A DNA stretch of 64,000 nucleotides from Aquila chrysaetos chrysaetos (Eukaryota > Chordata > Aves > Accipitriformes > Accipitridae): NCBI RefSeq assembly GCF_900496995.4, contig NW_024470325.1:653012-717011 (forward strand). Reading direction: 5' to 3'. The position numbers were made by a program, and so were the translations under genes. The stretch's first letter is position 1, and the number at the start of each line of letters is the position of its first letter. Below the pieces are notes generated by a model. That model did no database searches. It saw only the letters and a program-made list of their open reading frames with translations, and was not told the DNA's origin. Positions 20,441-30,650 of this stretch are shown here, in pieces.

Positions 20441-22105
20441 CTAGCTTCCCTGCTGACTTTCCCCGTTGCCTGTGCTCTCCACAGGGGGGGCTGTGGGCAT
20501 GACAGGAGAGATTTCTCTATTTGACCTTAAGTGCTGTGGCTGTTGTTTCGGACCATACCACTTTGATATCAGTTTACTCAGTTTATTAAGGGGTAAACCA
20601 TCCACCACATCTCTGGGAACTCCCTTTTTAATTCCCAAAGCCCACCATTGCTGTCGAGTCAGGGGCTGTCTTCCTCCTCCTCCAGTTTTAGAGTAGGAGT
20701 AGTCAACAACAATGGCGGGGTCAGTGGGAGCGGTTACAGTTTTACTAACAGATAGGGGTAGATCTTTAGCTCCTACTTGACGGATTCCTTTAGGTTTCTC
20801 CTCCAAAGTTCTCACAGGACCGTATTTTCTGCTATAATCTATCAATTGCTGTGCTACATCTCCCCATGTCCTCATCCTTTTATGTTTTGAGTGGGAAGAA
20901 GTCGAGCTATGATTAAAAGGTGTATCGGTGCCAACATTAGTTTCATCTCTTTTGCCTTTAATAAAGCTCTCCAACTTTTCTACAGGGTCTAAAGACGCTA
21001 TGGTCCTTTGGAGAACAATCCCGGTAGATTTGAGTGATTCTGGGAGTCCCCTTATCAAAGGAGTCATGATTTCAGGATTCACCGGCAACATCATTGGGGA
21101 TTCACATCCGGGAACTAACTTCCTTTCATGTATCATTTGCAGGCAGGCTGCTTTGTGCACACTTTCTAGCAATTGATCAACTGTGCCTGTGATTGCTAGG
21201 GGATCCCCCCTGTCTAAGGGGTTCAGCCCTCCGGCCCAATAGGCAGCCTGCTGGGTTAGGGACCACGGGGCACGTCTATCCCCTGTTGTTAAAAAGACAC
21301 CGTGGCCCCAGTAACCACTAGCTTCCTTTTCATTTAACTGGATTTGGTCCCCTCCAGTTAAAGATACACGCCACACATACTCTGTTTCGGATTCTTTGGG
21401 AAGGCGCCCATATTCTCTTTTCATTTTGGCCAATTCAGTGGGAGCGTATGGTATCTCTTTAGTTGTAATATGTGGGTCATTATCCTCATCATTTATATAA
21501 GCATGTTCTGCTTTCATCAAAGGCCTCACTTGGGGGTTTTCCCTGAAGCCTTTCCTTGCTTCCTCTAGCTCCTTTTGGGGGTATACCTGACTTATTTGCC
21601 AAATACCTATCTTTTCCATCTTCATTTCTATCTCATTCAATGATTCAGCAGACTTTGAAAGTTCTTCTTTCAAGGCATCTTTTAGACAGCGATTTTCTTC
21701 CTCCTTTTCCTCTGCTTGCTGTTTGTACACGCAAATTGCTCTTTCTTTCTCTGCTAACTGCTCTTCCAGGTTGGAGGTTGTTTTCTGCAAAAGTTGTACC
21801 AAATTTTCAAGGGATTCTATGATTTGTTTTTCCTGGCTACGCCGCTTATAGCGGTCTTCAATTGCTGCGACCAGGCTGGCTCCAAGAACTGCACAGATTA
21901 TCGCTTTGCCTTTGCCTGACCGTGATCTAGCCCCATTCTGTATAGAAATCACTCGGTCTGTTACACTCTGTAAATTTGCCCGATTGTCTCGAGCCCACTC
22001 TTCCCCAGGCGGGGAGGGTCGAGCTCCATACCTTGCCAAGAGTGCATAAAACGAGTCAAGATTTTTTACTGATGGAGAGTTTTGATAACCATTCTTTTCA
22101 GTCAT
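20441..22105 (-). CDS. Intact coiled-coil Gag (ENS-1/ERNI-like)
   Basis: An uninterrupted frame of 554 codons. Residues 1-60 include PSPPGEEWA. A hydrophobic stretch AIICAVLGASLVAA (68-81) is followed by a long heptad-rich coiled coil (about 88-166). The middle is capsid-like (YWGHGVFLTTGDRRAPWSLT; QQAAYWAGGL). The C-terminal third is basic and has a PTAP late-domain motif at about 537-540. There is no CCHC zinc knuckle. The pro-pol frame follows in -1 relative to gag, with overlap. The coiled coil in a gag-derived protein recalls the chicken ENS-1/ERNI family; that kinship is inferred, not tested. The sister copy at 54998 is broken by one indel, so this is the only full-length gag of the family in the window. 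Confidence 0.8.
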   Translation of the reverse strand: MTEKNGYQNSPSVKNLDSFYALLARYGARPSPPGEEWARDNRANLQSVTDRVISIQNGARSRSGKGKAIICAVLGASLVAAIEDRYKRRSQEKQIIESLENLVQLLQKTTSNLEEQLAEKERAICVYKQQAEEKEEENRCLKDALKEELSKSAESLNEIEMKMEKIGIWQISQVYPQKELEEARKGFRENPQVRPLMKAEHAYINDEDNDPHITTKEIPYAPTELAKMKREYGRLPKESETEYVWRVSLTGGDQIQLNEKEASGYWGHGVFLTTGDRRAPWSLTQQAAYWAGGLNPLDRGDPLAITGTVDQLLESVHKAACLQMIHERKLVPGCESPMMLPVNPEIMTPLIRGLPESLKSTGIVLQRTIASLDPVEKLESFIKGKRDETNVGTDTPFNHSSTSSHSKHKRMRTWGDVAQQLIDYSRKYGPVRTLEEKPKGIRQVGAKDLPLSVSKTVTAPTDPAIVVDYSYSKTGGGGRQPLTRQQWWALGIKKGVPRDVVDGLPLNKLSKLISKWYGPKQQPQHLRSNREISPVMPTAPPVESTGNGESQQGS

Positions 22106-22218
22106 TTTTGTTGCAAAGGGCCAAACTCACTTTGGGGAGGTCAAACTTAGTTACACCACACACGCAAAAACTGCTGCGTCGCCCTCCTCTTCCCCGAGTG
22201 GCTGAAGGGACCAAAATC

Positions 22219-22578
22219 TCACTTTGGGGAGTCAAAACTTAGTTGCTCACAAGTGCAGACTGTCTCTGCTTGTCCCTTCAACTTCCCCGAGTAGTCAACC
22301 TCATCTAATGAGGACAGTTCCCCTTTTTGCACTAAGAGATCCTTCACTTGATCCTGATAGACAGAGCCCTCAATTCGAGTTTGGGGTGATATACACTGAG
22401 GTGTGTGTGGTGTGCGGGAATCTCGACTCGCCCCCCTTGCTTTCTGGACACCTCTCACCCTTTCAGGTGTAGGGCCAGGTGCGGCTGGAACGAAACGTTC
22501 TTCCCCTGTTACAAACCACACAAAACCTGCACCCCTCTGTCTCTCAGGATCCTGTCCGTGACGCCAGTTTAATGTCAC
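22219..22578 (-). CDS. Leader open frame upstream of gag
   Basis: An unbroken 119-codon frame starts in the last bases of the LTR, runs through the primer site and stops 113 bp before the gag ATG. The product would be hydrophilic and arginine/proline-rich with no motif I recognise. In the sister provirus the same frame is open from about 54526 to 54728, where a CGA codon has become TGA. It may be a chance frame in a GC-rich leader, or an upstream extension or regulator of gag. Confidence 0.35.
   Translation of the reverse strand: MTLNWRHGQDPERQRGAGFVWFVTGEERFVPAAPGPTPERVRGVQKARGASRDSRTPHTPQCISPQTRIEGSVYQDQVKDLLVQKGELSSLDEVDYSGKLKGQAETVCTCEQLSFDSPK
22549..22566 (-). promoter_or_regulatory. 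Primer binding site, possibly tRNA-Ser type
   Basis: On the minus strand it reads TGGCGTCACGGACAGGAT, 6 bp after the LTR end and identical in the provirus at 54537-54554. TGGCG…CAGGAT is the pattern of many serine tRNA 3' ends, but the acceptor-stem bases do not match any tRNA I can confidently name. Confidence 0.55.
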
Positions 22579-23336
22579 GGTCCACTCAGTGGACTCATGA
22601 TGGTTCGTTTGCTACGATCTCGAAAGTGCAAAATTAAGGTGACCAACACCAAAGGGGAGAGCAGTAATCACACAGTATAACTTTATTGTATTGCCTGTGA
22701 AGAGGCACGCGATAGTTAGAGATGGGTGAAAGAAAGGAGAAAAGTAAAGTTAAGTTTAGAGAAGAGAAAGAGAGGTTATAGTTACCACCACTGATCTCAA
22801 GATGTCCTAACAGTCCCGGGTCCAGCTAATGCTGCGTCATCGATCATTGTGGTCCTTGGTGGGGAAGCTTCAAATTCCCGTTGTTTAGAAGTCATCTTTT
22901 ATGCTTAGTAACACACCTTGCTCCACCTCTGCCTCAGGAGTCTCCGCCCTTCTCAGAATACAATTATCATATCTCCGCCCTTCTCGAGCGAGGCTATCAC
23001 GCAGGCGCAGGGTCAGTGTCTGAGGCGTGGTAAGTCTTGGAGGCGGGTAGCCTTCGACCAGGAGGTGTGTTTTGGTATTATAATGAAGCAAAGTTCATCT
23101 AGTGTTCATGATTTCTTCATCGATGTTATGGCAATGGTTGCAATCCATCCTTTTTGACAGTAGCTATGCGGTTACCTCTAACGGCTCTAGCCAGGTACCT
23201 TCCAGGAGCCTTGTACCGCACATTCTGTCCTTGGGATTGGCCGCTGCGCTCCAAACAGGCCGTTGTCAGGTAACGTACTGTACATGTTCCTGATGACAAT
23301 GTTGAGACAATGCTGATTTTCTGACCGACTCTTACA
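22573..23336 (-). mobile_element. 5' LTR of the minus-strand ERV
   Basis: A complete LTR of 764 bp. On the minus strand it runs TGTAAGAGTCGG…GTGACA, matching the copies at 6215, 53765 and 62608. The 87-codon frame inside the LTR is interrupted here by TGA at a former CGA site (about 23091-23101). Minisatellite resumes at 23337 with cctccctacc. Confidence 0.9.
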
Positions 23337-25826
23337 CCTCCCTACCAGCAAGCGCGGGGTTGACCAGGCCTCCCTAACCATGGGGGTGGGGTAGACCTGG
23401 CGTCCCGACCTCATCCTCCCAGGTAGTACTGTTACCCCTACTGGTACTCCAGGGTACTAGCGGTACCCCTGCTCGTAACCCGGTGTACCCCTGCTGGTAC
23501 CCCGGTGTACACCTGCTCTCCCTACTGGCCCACTGGGTTAGACCTGGCCCCCCTACCGGCAAGCGCGGGGTTGACCTGGCCTCCTTAACCATGGCGCTGG
23601 GGTAGACCTGGCGTCCCGACGTCATCCTCCCAGGTAGAACCATTACCCCTACTAGTACTCCAGGGTAGTACCGATACCCCTACTAGTACTTCGGGGTACA
23701 ACTGCTGTCCCTGCTGGCGCCTGGTGGTAGACCCGCCCTCCCTACCTGACCCTCTGGGGTAGGCCTTGTATACCTACCTGATGCTCCAGCGTAGACCTGG
23801 ACACCCTACCGGCGCTGGCGAGGTAGATCTGGCCTCCCTGCTGGTGCCGGTGGGGTAGAACTGGCCTCCCTGCCCGCACGGACAGGGTAGACCTGGCCTC
23901 CCTACCAGCAAGCGCGGGGTTGACCTGGCTTCCCTAAACATGGGGGTGGGGTAGACCTGGCCTCCCGACTTCATACTCCCAGGTAGAACCGTTACCCCTA
24001 CTGGTACTCCAGGGTACTAGCGGTACCCCTGCAGGTACCCCAGGGTACACCTGCTGTCCCTACTGGTGCTCCGGGCTAGACCTGGCCTACCTACCAGCAA
24101 GCGTGTTGTTGACCTGACCTCCCTACCCATGCGGGTGGGGTAGACCTGGCGTCCCCTACCTGATCCTCCAGGGTACTACCGGTACCCTTTCTCGTACTCC
24201 AGGGTAGTACCGATACACCTACTAGTACTTCGGGGTACAACTGCTGTCCCTGCTGGCGCCTGGCGGTAGACCCGCCCTCCCTACCTGACCCTCAGGGGTA
24301 GGCCTCATATACCTACCTGATGCTCCAGCGCAGACCTGGCCTCCCTACTGGCGCAGGTGTGGTAGACCTGGCCTCCCTACCCGCGCGGGTTGGGTAGACC
24401 TGGCCTCCCTACCGGTGTGGGCAGGGCAGACGTGGCCTCCCTACTAGCACAACTGGGGTAGACCTGGCCTCCCAACCTTTGAAGGAATGTTAAACCTGGC
24501 CTCCCTACCGGCAAGAGCAGGGTAGGGTTCGCCACCCTATCAGCACAGGCAGGGTCGACTTGGTTCGATACAGGCAATGGCGGGGTAGACCTGGCCTCCC
24601 TACCGGCAAGAGTGGGGTAGATCTGGCCTCCGCACCCACGTGGGAGGGGTAGACCTGGCCTCCCTACCAGCAAGTGCAGGGTAGACCTGGCCACCCTATC
24701 AGCACAGGCAGGGTCGACTTGGTTCGCTACCAGCAACGGCAGGGTAGAAGTCACCTCCATATCCGTGCAGGCGGGGTAGACCGGGCCTCCCAACCCGTGC
24801 GGGAATGTTAAACCTGGCCTCCCTACTGGCAATGGCGGGGTAGACCTGCCCTCCGTACCGGCAAAGGCAGGGTAGACCTGGCCTCCCTACTGGCGTGCGC
24901 TGGGTAGGCCTGGCCTCCAGACCCACGCGGTTTGGGTAGACCTGGCCTCCACACCCACGCGCGGGGGTAGACCTGACCTCCCTATCGGCGTGGTCGGGAT
25001 AGACCTGGCTGCCCTACTAGCACAGCTGGGGTAGACCTGGCCTCCCTACCCGCGCGGGTGGGGTAGAGCTTGACTTCCTACCCTTGCGGGCGGGTTAGAC
25101 CCGGCCTCCATACCGGCAAGGGCGGGTAGACCTGGCCACCCTATCAGCACAGGGAGGGTAGACTTTAGTTCGCTACCGGCAACGGCAGGGTAGAACTGGC
25201 CTCCATACCCGTGCGGGCAGGGTAGACCCGGCCTCCCTGCCTGCGAAGGCTGGGTAGACGTGGCCTCCATACCCATGTGGGCAATGTAGACCTGGCCTCC
25301 CTGCCGGCGCGAGCGGGGTAGACCTGGCCGCCCTACCCCCAAGGGCGGGGTAGACCTGTCCTCCCTGCCGGCGAGGGTGGGGTAGACCTGGCCTCCCTAA
25401 CCATGGGGGTGGGGTAGAAGTGGTCCTCATCCTCCCCGGTAGTACCGTTACCCCTACTGGTACTCCAGGCTAGTAGCAGTACCCCTACTGTTACCCCGGG
25501 GTACACCTGCCCTCCCTACTGGTGCTCTGGCCTAGACCTGGCCTCCCTACCTGAAGCTCCGGGCTCGGCCTGGCGTCCCTACATGACGCTCCGGGGTAGT
25601 ACCGGGACCCTCACTGGTATTTCGGTGTACACCTGGCGTCACAATGGGCGATCGGGGGTAGACCCGCCCTCCCTACCTGACCCTGTGGCATCAGCCTGGT
25701 ACCCGTACATGATGCTCCAGGTAGGCCTGTCGTCCCTACCTGCACGGACAGGGTAGACCAGGCCTCCCTACCTGACCATCGGGGGTAGGCCTGGTGTCCC
25801 TTCCAGACGCTCCGCGGTAGTACCAG
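23337..25826 (+). repeat. GC-rich minisatellite, block 4
   Basis: A mixture of 32-bp units and composite units with gtagtaccg, ccctactggtact and ggggtacacctgctgtccct. The internal higher-order repeat is visible (for example 23560-23780 resembles 23900-24100). No gene is seen; open minus-strand frames such as 24377-24832 are repeat artefacts. Confidence 0.9.
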
Positions 25827-26401
25827 TGGAACAAGGGGAGTCAAAAGAATCTCAGTAGACATAATAAAGGGGGATGAAAGATGATGTTTAGCGCTTACAT
25901 TGTTGAAATTAGCTGACATAGAGACAGTCCTTGATAAGAAGAGCTGGTCCTAAGAACCAGCCAATAAGGTAGAGACAGTTCCTGATAAGAAGCAGGAGCA
26001 GGCCCCAAGAGCCAGCTAAGACTGGTCTGGCGGCTTGGGTGAATACCAAGAAATCACTGAGCCTGCGCAATAAGAAAGGTCACTAGCGGTGACGAAGAGG
26101 AGTCATCTATCTTCATCTCTGCGACCACCAGACGACCACCATAAAGAGGCACTGCGCAAGCGCAATTGAGAGGAGACTATGGAAATGACCTCTCGGAGCT
26201 AATTTTAATATGAAGCGGGGACAGGTCATCCATATGTATAGGCGTATTGTGAATATGTAACACTTGACTGTATAAACTTGAAATGAACTGCTGAGTCGGG
26301 CGCGCACGACTTTGGCGGGACTACTCCCCGTGCTGCCCAGTGCTGAATAAACATACCTACTTTACAATCGCACTGATTGTGCAGTCCGTTTCCGCACGTC
26401 A
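25827..26401 (+). mobile_element. Solo LTR of another ERV family
   Basis: A 575-bp unique insert in the minisatellite begins TGGAACAAGGGGAGTC and ends CCGCACGTCA. It carries TATAAA (26271-26276) and AATAAA (26346-26351) at promoter/poly(A) spacing, so it is oriented on the plus strand. A clean target duplication is not visible (accag left, ccggt right). The family is not identified. Confidence 0.65.
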
Positions 26402-28990
26402 CCGGTACCCTTACTGGTACTCCAGGGTAGTAGCGGTACCCCTGCTGGTACCCCGGGGTACACCTGCTGTCCCTACTGGTGCTCCGGGCTAAACCTAGCC
26501 TCTCTACCCACGCGGGTGGGGTAGACTTGGTGTCCCCTACGGGATCCTGTACTGTTACTGGTACTCAAGGGTGTTAATGATACCCCCACTAGTGCTCCGG
26601 GGTAGTACCGGTAACACCCCCCCCCCCCCCCCCCCCCGGTACTTGGAGGTAGTACCGATACCCCTGCCGGTACTCCAGAGTACAACTTCTGTCCCTGCTG
26701 GCGCCCGGCAGTAGACCCGCCCTCGCTACCTGACCCTCTGGTGTAGGCCTCGTATCCCTACCTGATGTGCCGGGGTAGACCTGGCCACCCTACTGGCGCT
26801 GGCGAGGTAGACCTGGCCTTTCTACCGGCTCGGGTGTGGTAGACCTGGCCAGCCTGCTGGCGCAGGTGGGGTAGACCTGGCCTCCCTAACCATGGGGGTG
26901 GGGTAGACCTGGTGTCCCCTACCAGATTCTCCTGCGTAGTACCGGTACACTTCCTGGTACTCCAGGGTAGTATTGATACCCTCACTCGTACTCCAGGCTA
27001 GCACCGGTAACAACCCCCCGGGTACTTGGGCGTAGTACTGATACCCCCACTGGTAGTCCTGCGTACAACTGCTGTCCCTGCTGGCGCCTGGCAGTAGACC
27101 CGCCCTCCCTACCTGACCCTCTGGCGTAGGCCTCGTATCCCTCCCTGATGCTCCGGGGTAGACCTGGCCACTCTACCGGCGCGGGCGTGGTAGAGCTGGC
27201 CTCCCTACTAGCAGAGCTGCGGTAGACCTGGCCTCCCTACTGACAAGGGCGGGGTAGACCAGGCCTCCCTACCAGCGCAGCTGGGGAAGACCAAGCCTCC
27301 CTGCCCGCGAAGGCTAGGTAAAAGTGGCCTGCATACCCACGCGGGCGAGGTAGACCTGACCTCCCTACCGGTGCAGGCAGGGTATACCTGGCCTCTCTAT
27401 CCGCTGGCAGGGTAGACCTGGCCTCCCTACTGGCAGCAGCAAGGTAGAGCTGGCCTCCTTACCAGCAAGGACGTGGTATAACTGGCCTCTCTAACCATGG
27501 GGACGGGGTAGACCTGGCGTCCTGACCTCATCCTCCCGGGTAGCACCGTTACCCCTACTGGTACTCCAGGGTAGCCCTAGTACCCTGCTGGTACCCCGCG
27601 GTACACCTGCTGTCCCTAGTGGCACACTGGGTTAGACCTGGCCTCCCTACCAGCAAGCGTGTTGTTGACCTGACCTCCCTAACCATGGGGGTGGGGTAGA
27701 CCTGGCGTCCCCTACCTGATCTTCCGGGGAAATACCGGTACCCTTACTGGTACTCCACGGTAGTAGAGATACCCCCACTAGTACTCTGGGGTAGCACCGG
27801 TAACACCACCCGGGTACTTGGGGGTAGTACTGATACCCCTACTGGTACCCCGGGGTACACCTGCTGTCCCTACTTGTGCTCCGGGCTAGACCTGGACTCC
27901 CTACCCATGCAGGTGGGGTAGACCTGGCGTCCCCTCCCTGATCCTCCAGGGTAGTACCATTAACCCTACTGGTACTCCAGGGTAGTAGCGGTACCCCTGC
28001 TGCTACCCCAGGGTACTCCTACTGTCCCTACTGGTGCTCCGGGCTAGACCTGGCCTCCCTACCGGAAAGCAAGTTGTTGATGTGGCCTTCCTACCCATGC
28101 AGGTGGGGTTGACCTGGTGTCCCCTACCTGATCCTCCGGCATACTACCGGTACCCTTACTGGTACTCCAGGGTAGTACCGATACCCCCACTAGTACTCTG
28201 GGCTAGCACCGGTAACACCCACTCCCGGGTAATTGGGGGTATTAGCGATACCCCTCTTGGTAATCCGGGGTACCACTGCTGTCCTTGCTGGCGCCCGGCG
28301 GTAGACCTGCCCTCCCTACCTGAACCTCTGGGGTAGGCCTCGTATCCCTACCTGATGCTCCGGGGTAGACCTGGCCACCCTACCGGTGCTAGCGAGGTAG
28401 GCCTAGCCTCCCTGCCGGCGCGGGCGTGGTAGAGCTGGCCTCCCTGCTGGCGCCGGTGCGAAAGACCTGGCTTCTCTACCGGCAAGATCGGGGTAGACCT
28501 GGCCTCCCTACTAGTGCTTGCGGGGTAGAGCTGGCCTCCCTACCAGCAAGCGCGGGGTAGTCTGTCTTCCCTAACTATGAGGGTGGGGTAAACCTGGTGT
28601 CGCGACCTCATCCTCCCGGGTAGCACCGTTACCGCTACTGGTACTCCAGGGTAGTACCAGTACCCCTATTGGTAACCCGGGGTACACCTACTGTCCCTAC
28701 TGGCGCTCCGGGCTAGACCTGGACTCCCTAGAGGCAAGTGTGGGGTAGACCTGGCCTCCCTACATGCGCAGGAGGGGTAGACCTGGGCTCCTACCAGCAA
28801 GGGTGGCTTAGACCTGGCCTCCTTACCTGCGCAAGCAGTGTAGACCTGGCCAGCCTTCCCGCGTGGGTGGGGTATACCTGGCCTGATTATCCGCTTGGGC
28901 GGGGCAGACTTGGGCTCCCTACCCCCACGGGCATGGTAGACCTGGCCTCCCTACCGGCAAGGGTGGGTAGACGTGGCCTCCCTACATGCA
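26402..28990 (+). repeat. GC-rich minisatellite, block 5
   Basis: Composite and 32-bp units of the same array, with a run of 21 C's at 26617-26637. The array ends near 28990 at the edge of a minus-strand LTR. No gene is seen. Confidence 0.9.
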
Positions 28991-28992
28991 CG

Positions 28993-29524
28993 TGTCCCAA
29001 TCCAACGTCGGGGAAGGTTTCGATATGATCCCAAGAGCGAGATTAAGACACAAACGAGGTCAAATGCCGTATAGTCAAAAGAGTTTTTATTATCAAAAGT
29101 ATCAAAAGTGGAAAAGGGTGGCGATAGGATAGAATGGAAGAAAAGGTAGAAATTAAGCAAGCAGTCGGGATAGAGTTGCAAGGATAGTCAGCACCATGGA
29201 TCCAGCGGCGTCCCGTCGGTCCTTAATCTTCAATTCTTTGGTGAGGAAGAAAAGGCCCTCACAACTTGTCTCTAGGGGTTTTTATAGGGCATATTTCCAT
29301 GATGTCATGCGCTGCAGGTTTCATTTACCACACGACCTTCGCGTGATCGACACCAGAAACCAGTATATTATCAGCTCCAGCCCAGTTTCTTCCCCTGGAC
29401 GCCTCAATGGCCTGGTAATTGTCCTTATGGACAGAGGAGTGTCCTGCTTAAACCGGCCATCTTGGAGACGAAGGGCTCAAGATGAGCAGTTCACAGTTCC
29501 TTGATGACAGCCCAGTCCCTCACA
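28993..29524 (-). mobile_element. Solo LTR, minus strand
   Basis: On the minus strand the segment begins TGTGAGGGACTGGGCTG and ends …GTTGGATTGGGACA, with TATAAAAA (complement of 29279-29286) and AATAAA (complement of 29087-29092) in promoter-to-poly(A) order. The flanks do not show a matching target duplication (gcacg and cctaa), so one border may be displaced. The ERV family was not recognised. Confidence 0.6.
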
Positions 29525-29656
29525 CCTAACAATCTTTGACGCAAACGGTTCAAGATAACAATTCAGTCTCTTACAAGGGTGCCAAGGGAAGGTGAAGAGC
29601 AAGCAACAGCTTTCAGGGCTGGGCCCTTCCTTGTGGCAGCAGGAGTCGGACGTTTG
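29525..29656. repeat. First half of a ~175-bp direct duplication
   Basis: The text from ccaagggaaggtgaagagca (29582) to the cggacgtttgccttttcg region recurs 175 bp later at 29757-29840. The second duplicated block at 49535 has this segment once. No coding potential is apparent. Confidence 0.6.
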
Positions 29657-30074
29657 CCTTTTCGGAAAGAGTCTGTGCCGACTCCGAGTACCATGAGATG
29701 TTGTGTCTCTGGGAAAGCACAGATCCGCACTGCTGTTGTGCCTGTAGATAGGGGGCCAAGGGAAGGTGAAGAGCAGCAACAGCTTTTCAGGGCTGGGCCC
29801 TTCCTTGTGGGAGAAGGAGCCGGACGTTTGCCTTTTCGAAAGTTTTTTAGACATGAAACTGAGAAGAAAACCACCTTGTCCAAAAAGCTGGCGCTTCCAG
29901 GAAGCTTACAGTTTTAAGGAAATTTCTTAGGAAGGGCCACCTGCTAAGTCATGAGGGACAGTTACTGTCTGCTGTACTGACTGTGCTTTGCTGGAGCTCC
30001 TTTCAGGCGTAGCGGGCTGGAGGCAAGGATTTTTTCCTTTTCCCATCTCCTCCAGTCAGTTCACTGTGGTTCAT

Positions 30075-30268
30075 GGAGGGAGGACAAGAGATTTTACTCA
30101 AGAAAATTTCACACTAGAGACAAGTGAAAGTTTTTTCCTCCTGAGGACAGCCAAGCACAGGAAGTGGCTGCCCAGAGGAATAATCCGTTTCCATTCCTGG
30201 AGGTTTTCAAGTCGTAACTTGGATCAAGTGCTGAGGAACCAGCTCTCACCCCAGAGTTGACCATGCTG
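30075..30268 (+). mobile_element. CR1 LINE 3' fragment (degraded)
   Basis: The text runs through aagttttttcctcctgagga, ggaagtggctgcccagagga and cctggaggttttcaagtcg, the order found in the 3' part of avian CR1 elements. The 8-bp terminal repeats are not preserved. A second copy lies at about 49953-50146. Confidence 0.6.
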
Positions 30269-30287
30269 AGCTGGAGACCCTCCTGAG

Positions 30288-30650
30288 TGTACTGGTTTTG
30301 ACTGGGACAGAGTTAAATTTCTTCACAGTAGCTTGTACGGGGCTGTGTTTTGGATTTGTGCTTAAAACTGGGTTGATAACACACTGATGATGTAGAAATT
30401 GCTGCGCAGCGCTTGCGCAGCATGAAGGCTTTTTCTGCTCCTCACACTGCCCTGCCAGCGAGTAGGCTGCGGGTGCAGAAGAAGTTGGGAGGGGACACAG
30501 CCGGGAGAGCTGACCCCAACTGACCAAAGGGATATTCTGCACCATATAATGTCATGCTCAGAAATAAAACTGGGGACGTAGAGGTCGGAAGCAGCTGCCG
30601 TTTCTTGGGGATTGGCTGGACATTGATTAGTCGGTGGTGAGCAATTGTCT
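30288..30650 (+). mobile_element. Old LTR relic related to the ERVL-like LTR
   Basis: It starts TGTACTGGTTTTGACTGGGA and follows the LTR at 9862 through ttgataacac, gaagttgggaggggacacag and gggatattc, with many differences. The end is lost in T-rich sequence. The duplicate is at 50166. It is clearly older than the element at 9862-16908. Confidence 0.6.

Larger units (their letters stand above)
18062..23336 (-). mobile_element. Minus-strand ERV with coiled-coil gag, 3'-truncated
   Basis: Read on the minus strand, the order is 5' LTR (23336-22573), primer site, leader frame, intact gag, and pol up to the integrase zinc region, where it stops at 18062 against minisatellite. The 3' third of pol, env and the 3' LTR are absent. 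It is the same family as the provirus at 53765-63368 and nearly identical to it over gag and pol. Flanking array units on both sides read ccctccctacc. Confidence 0.9.

Noticed and set aside
24377-24832. Long minus-strand frames rich in GRPGLP in the minisatellite (also 6873-7235, 7682-7939, 25046-25342)
   Set aside because: They follow the 32-33-bp period of the array; a unit length near a multiple of three without stops gives long frames in several registers. No start context or domain.
28993-29524. Treating the 29196-29504 plus-strand frame as a gene
   Set aside because: It lies wholly inside an LTR oriented on the other strand and has no features of its own.
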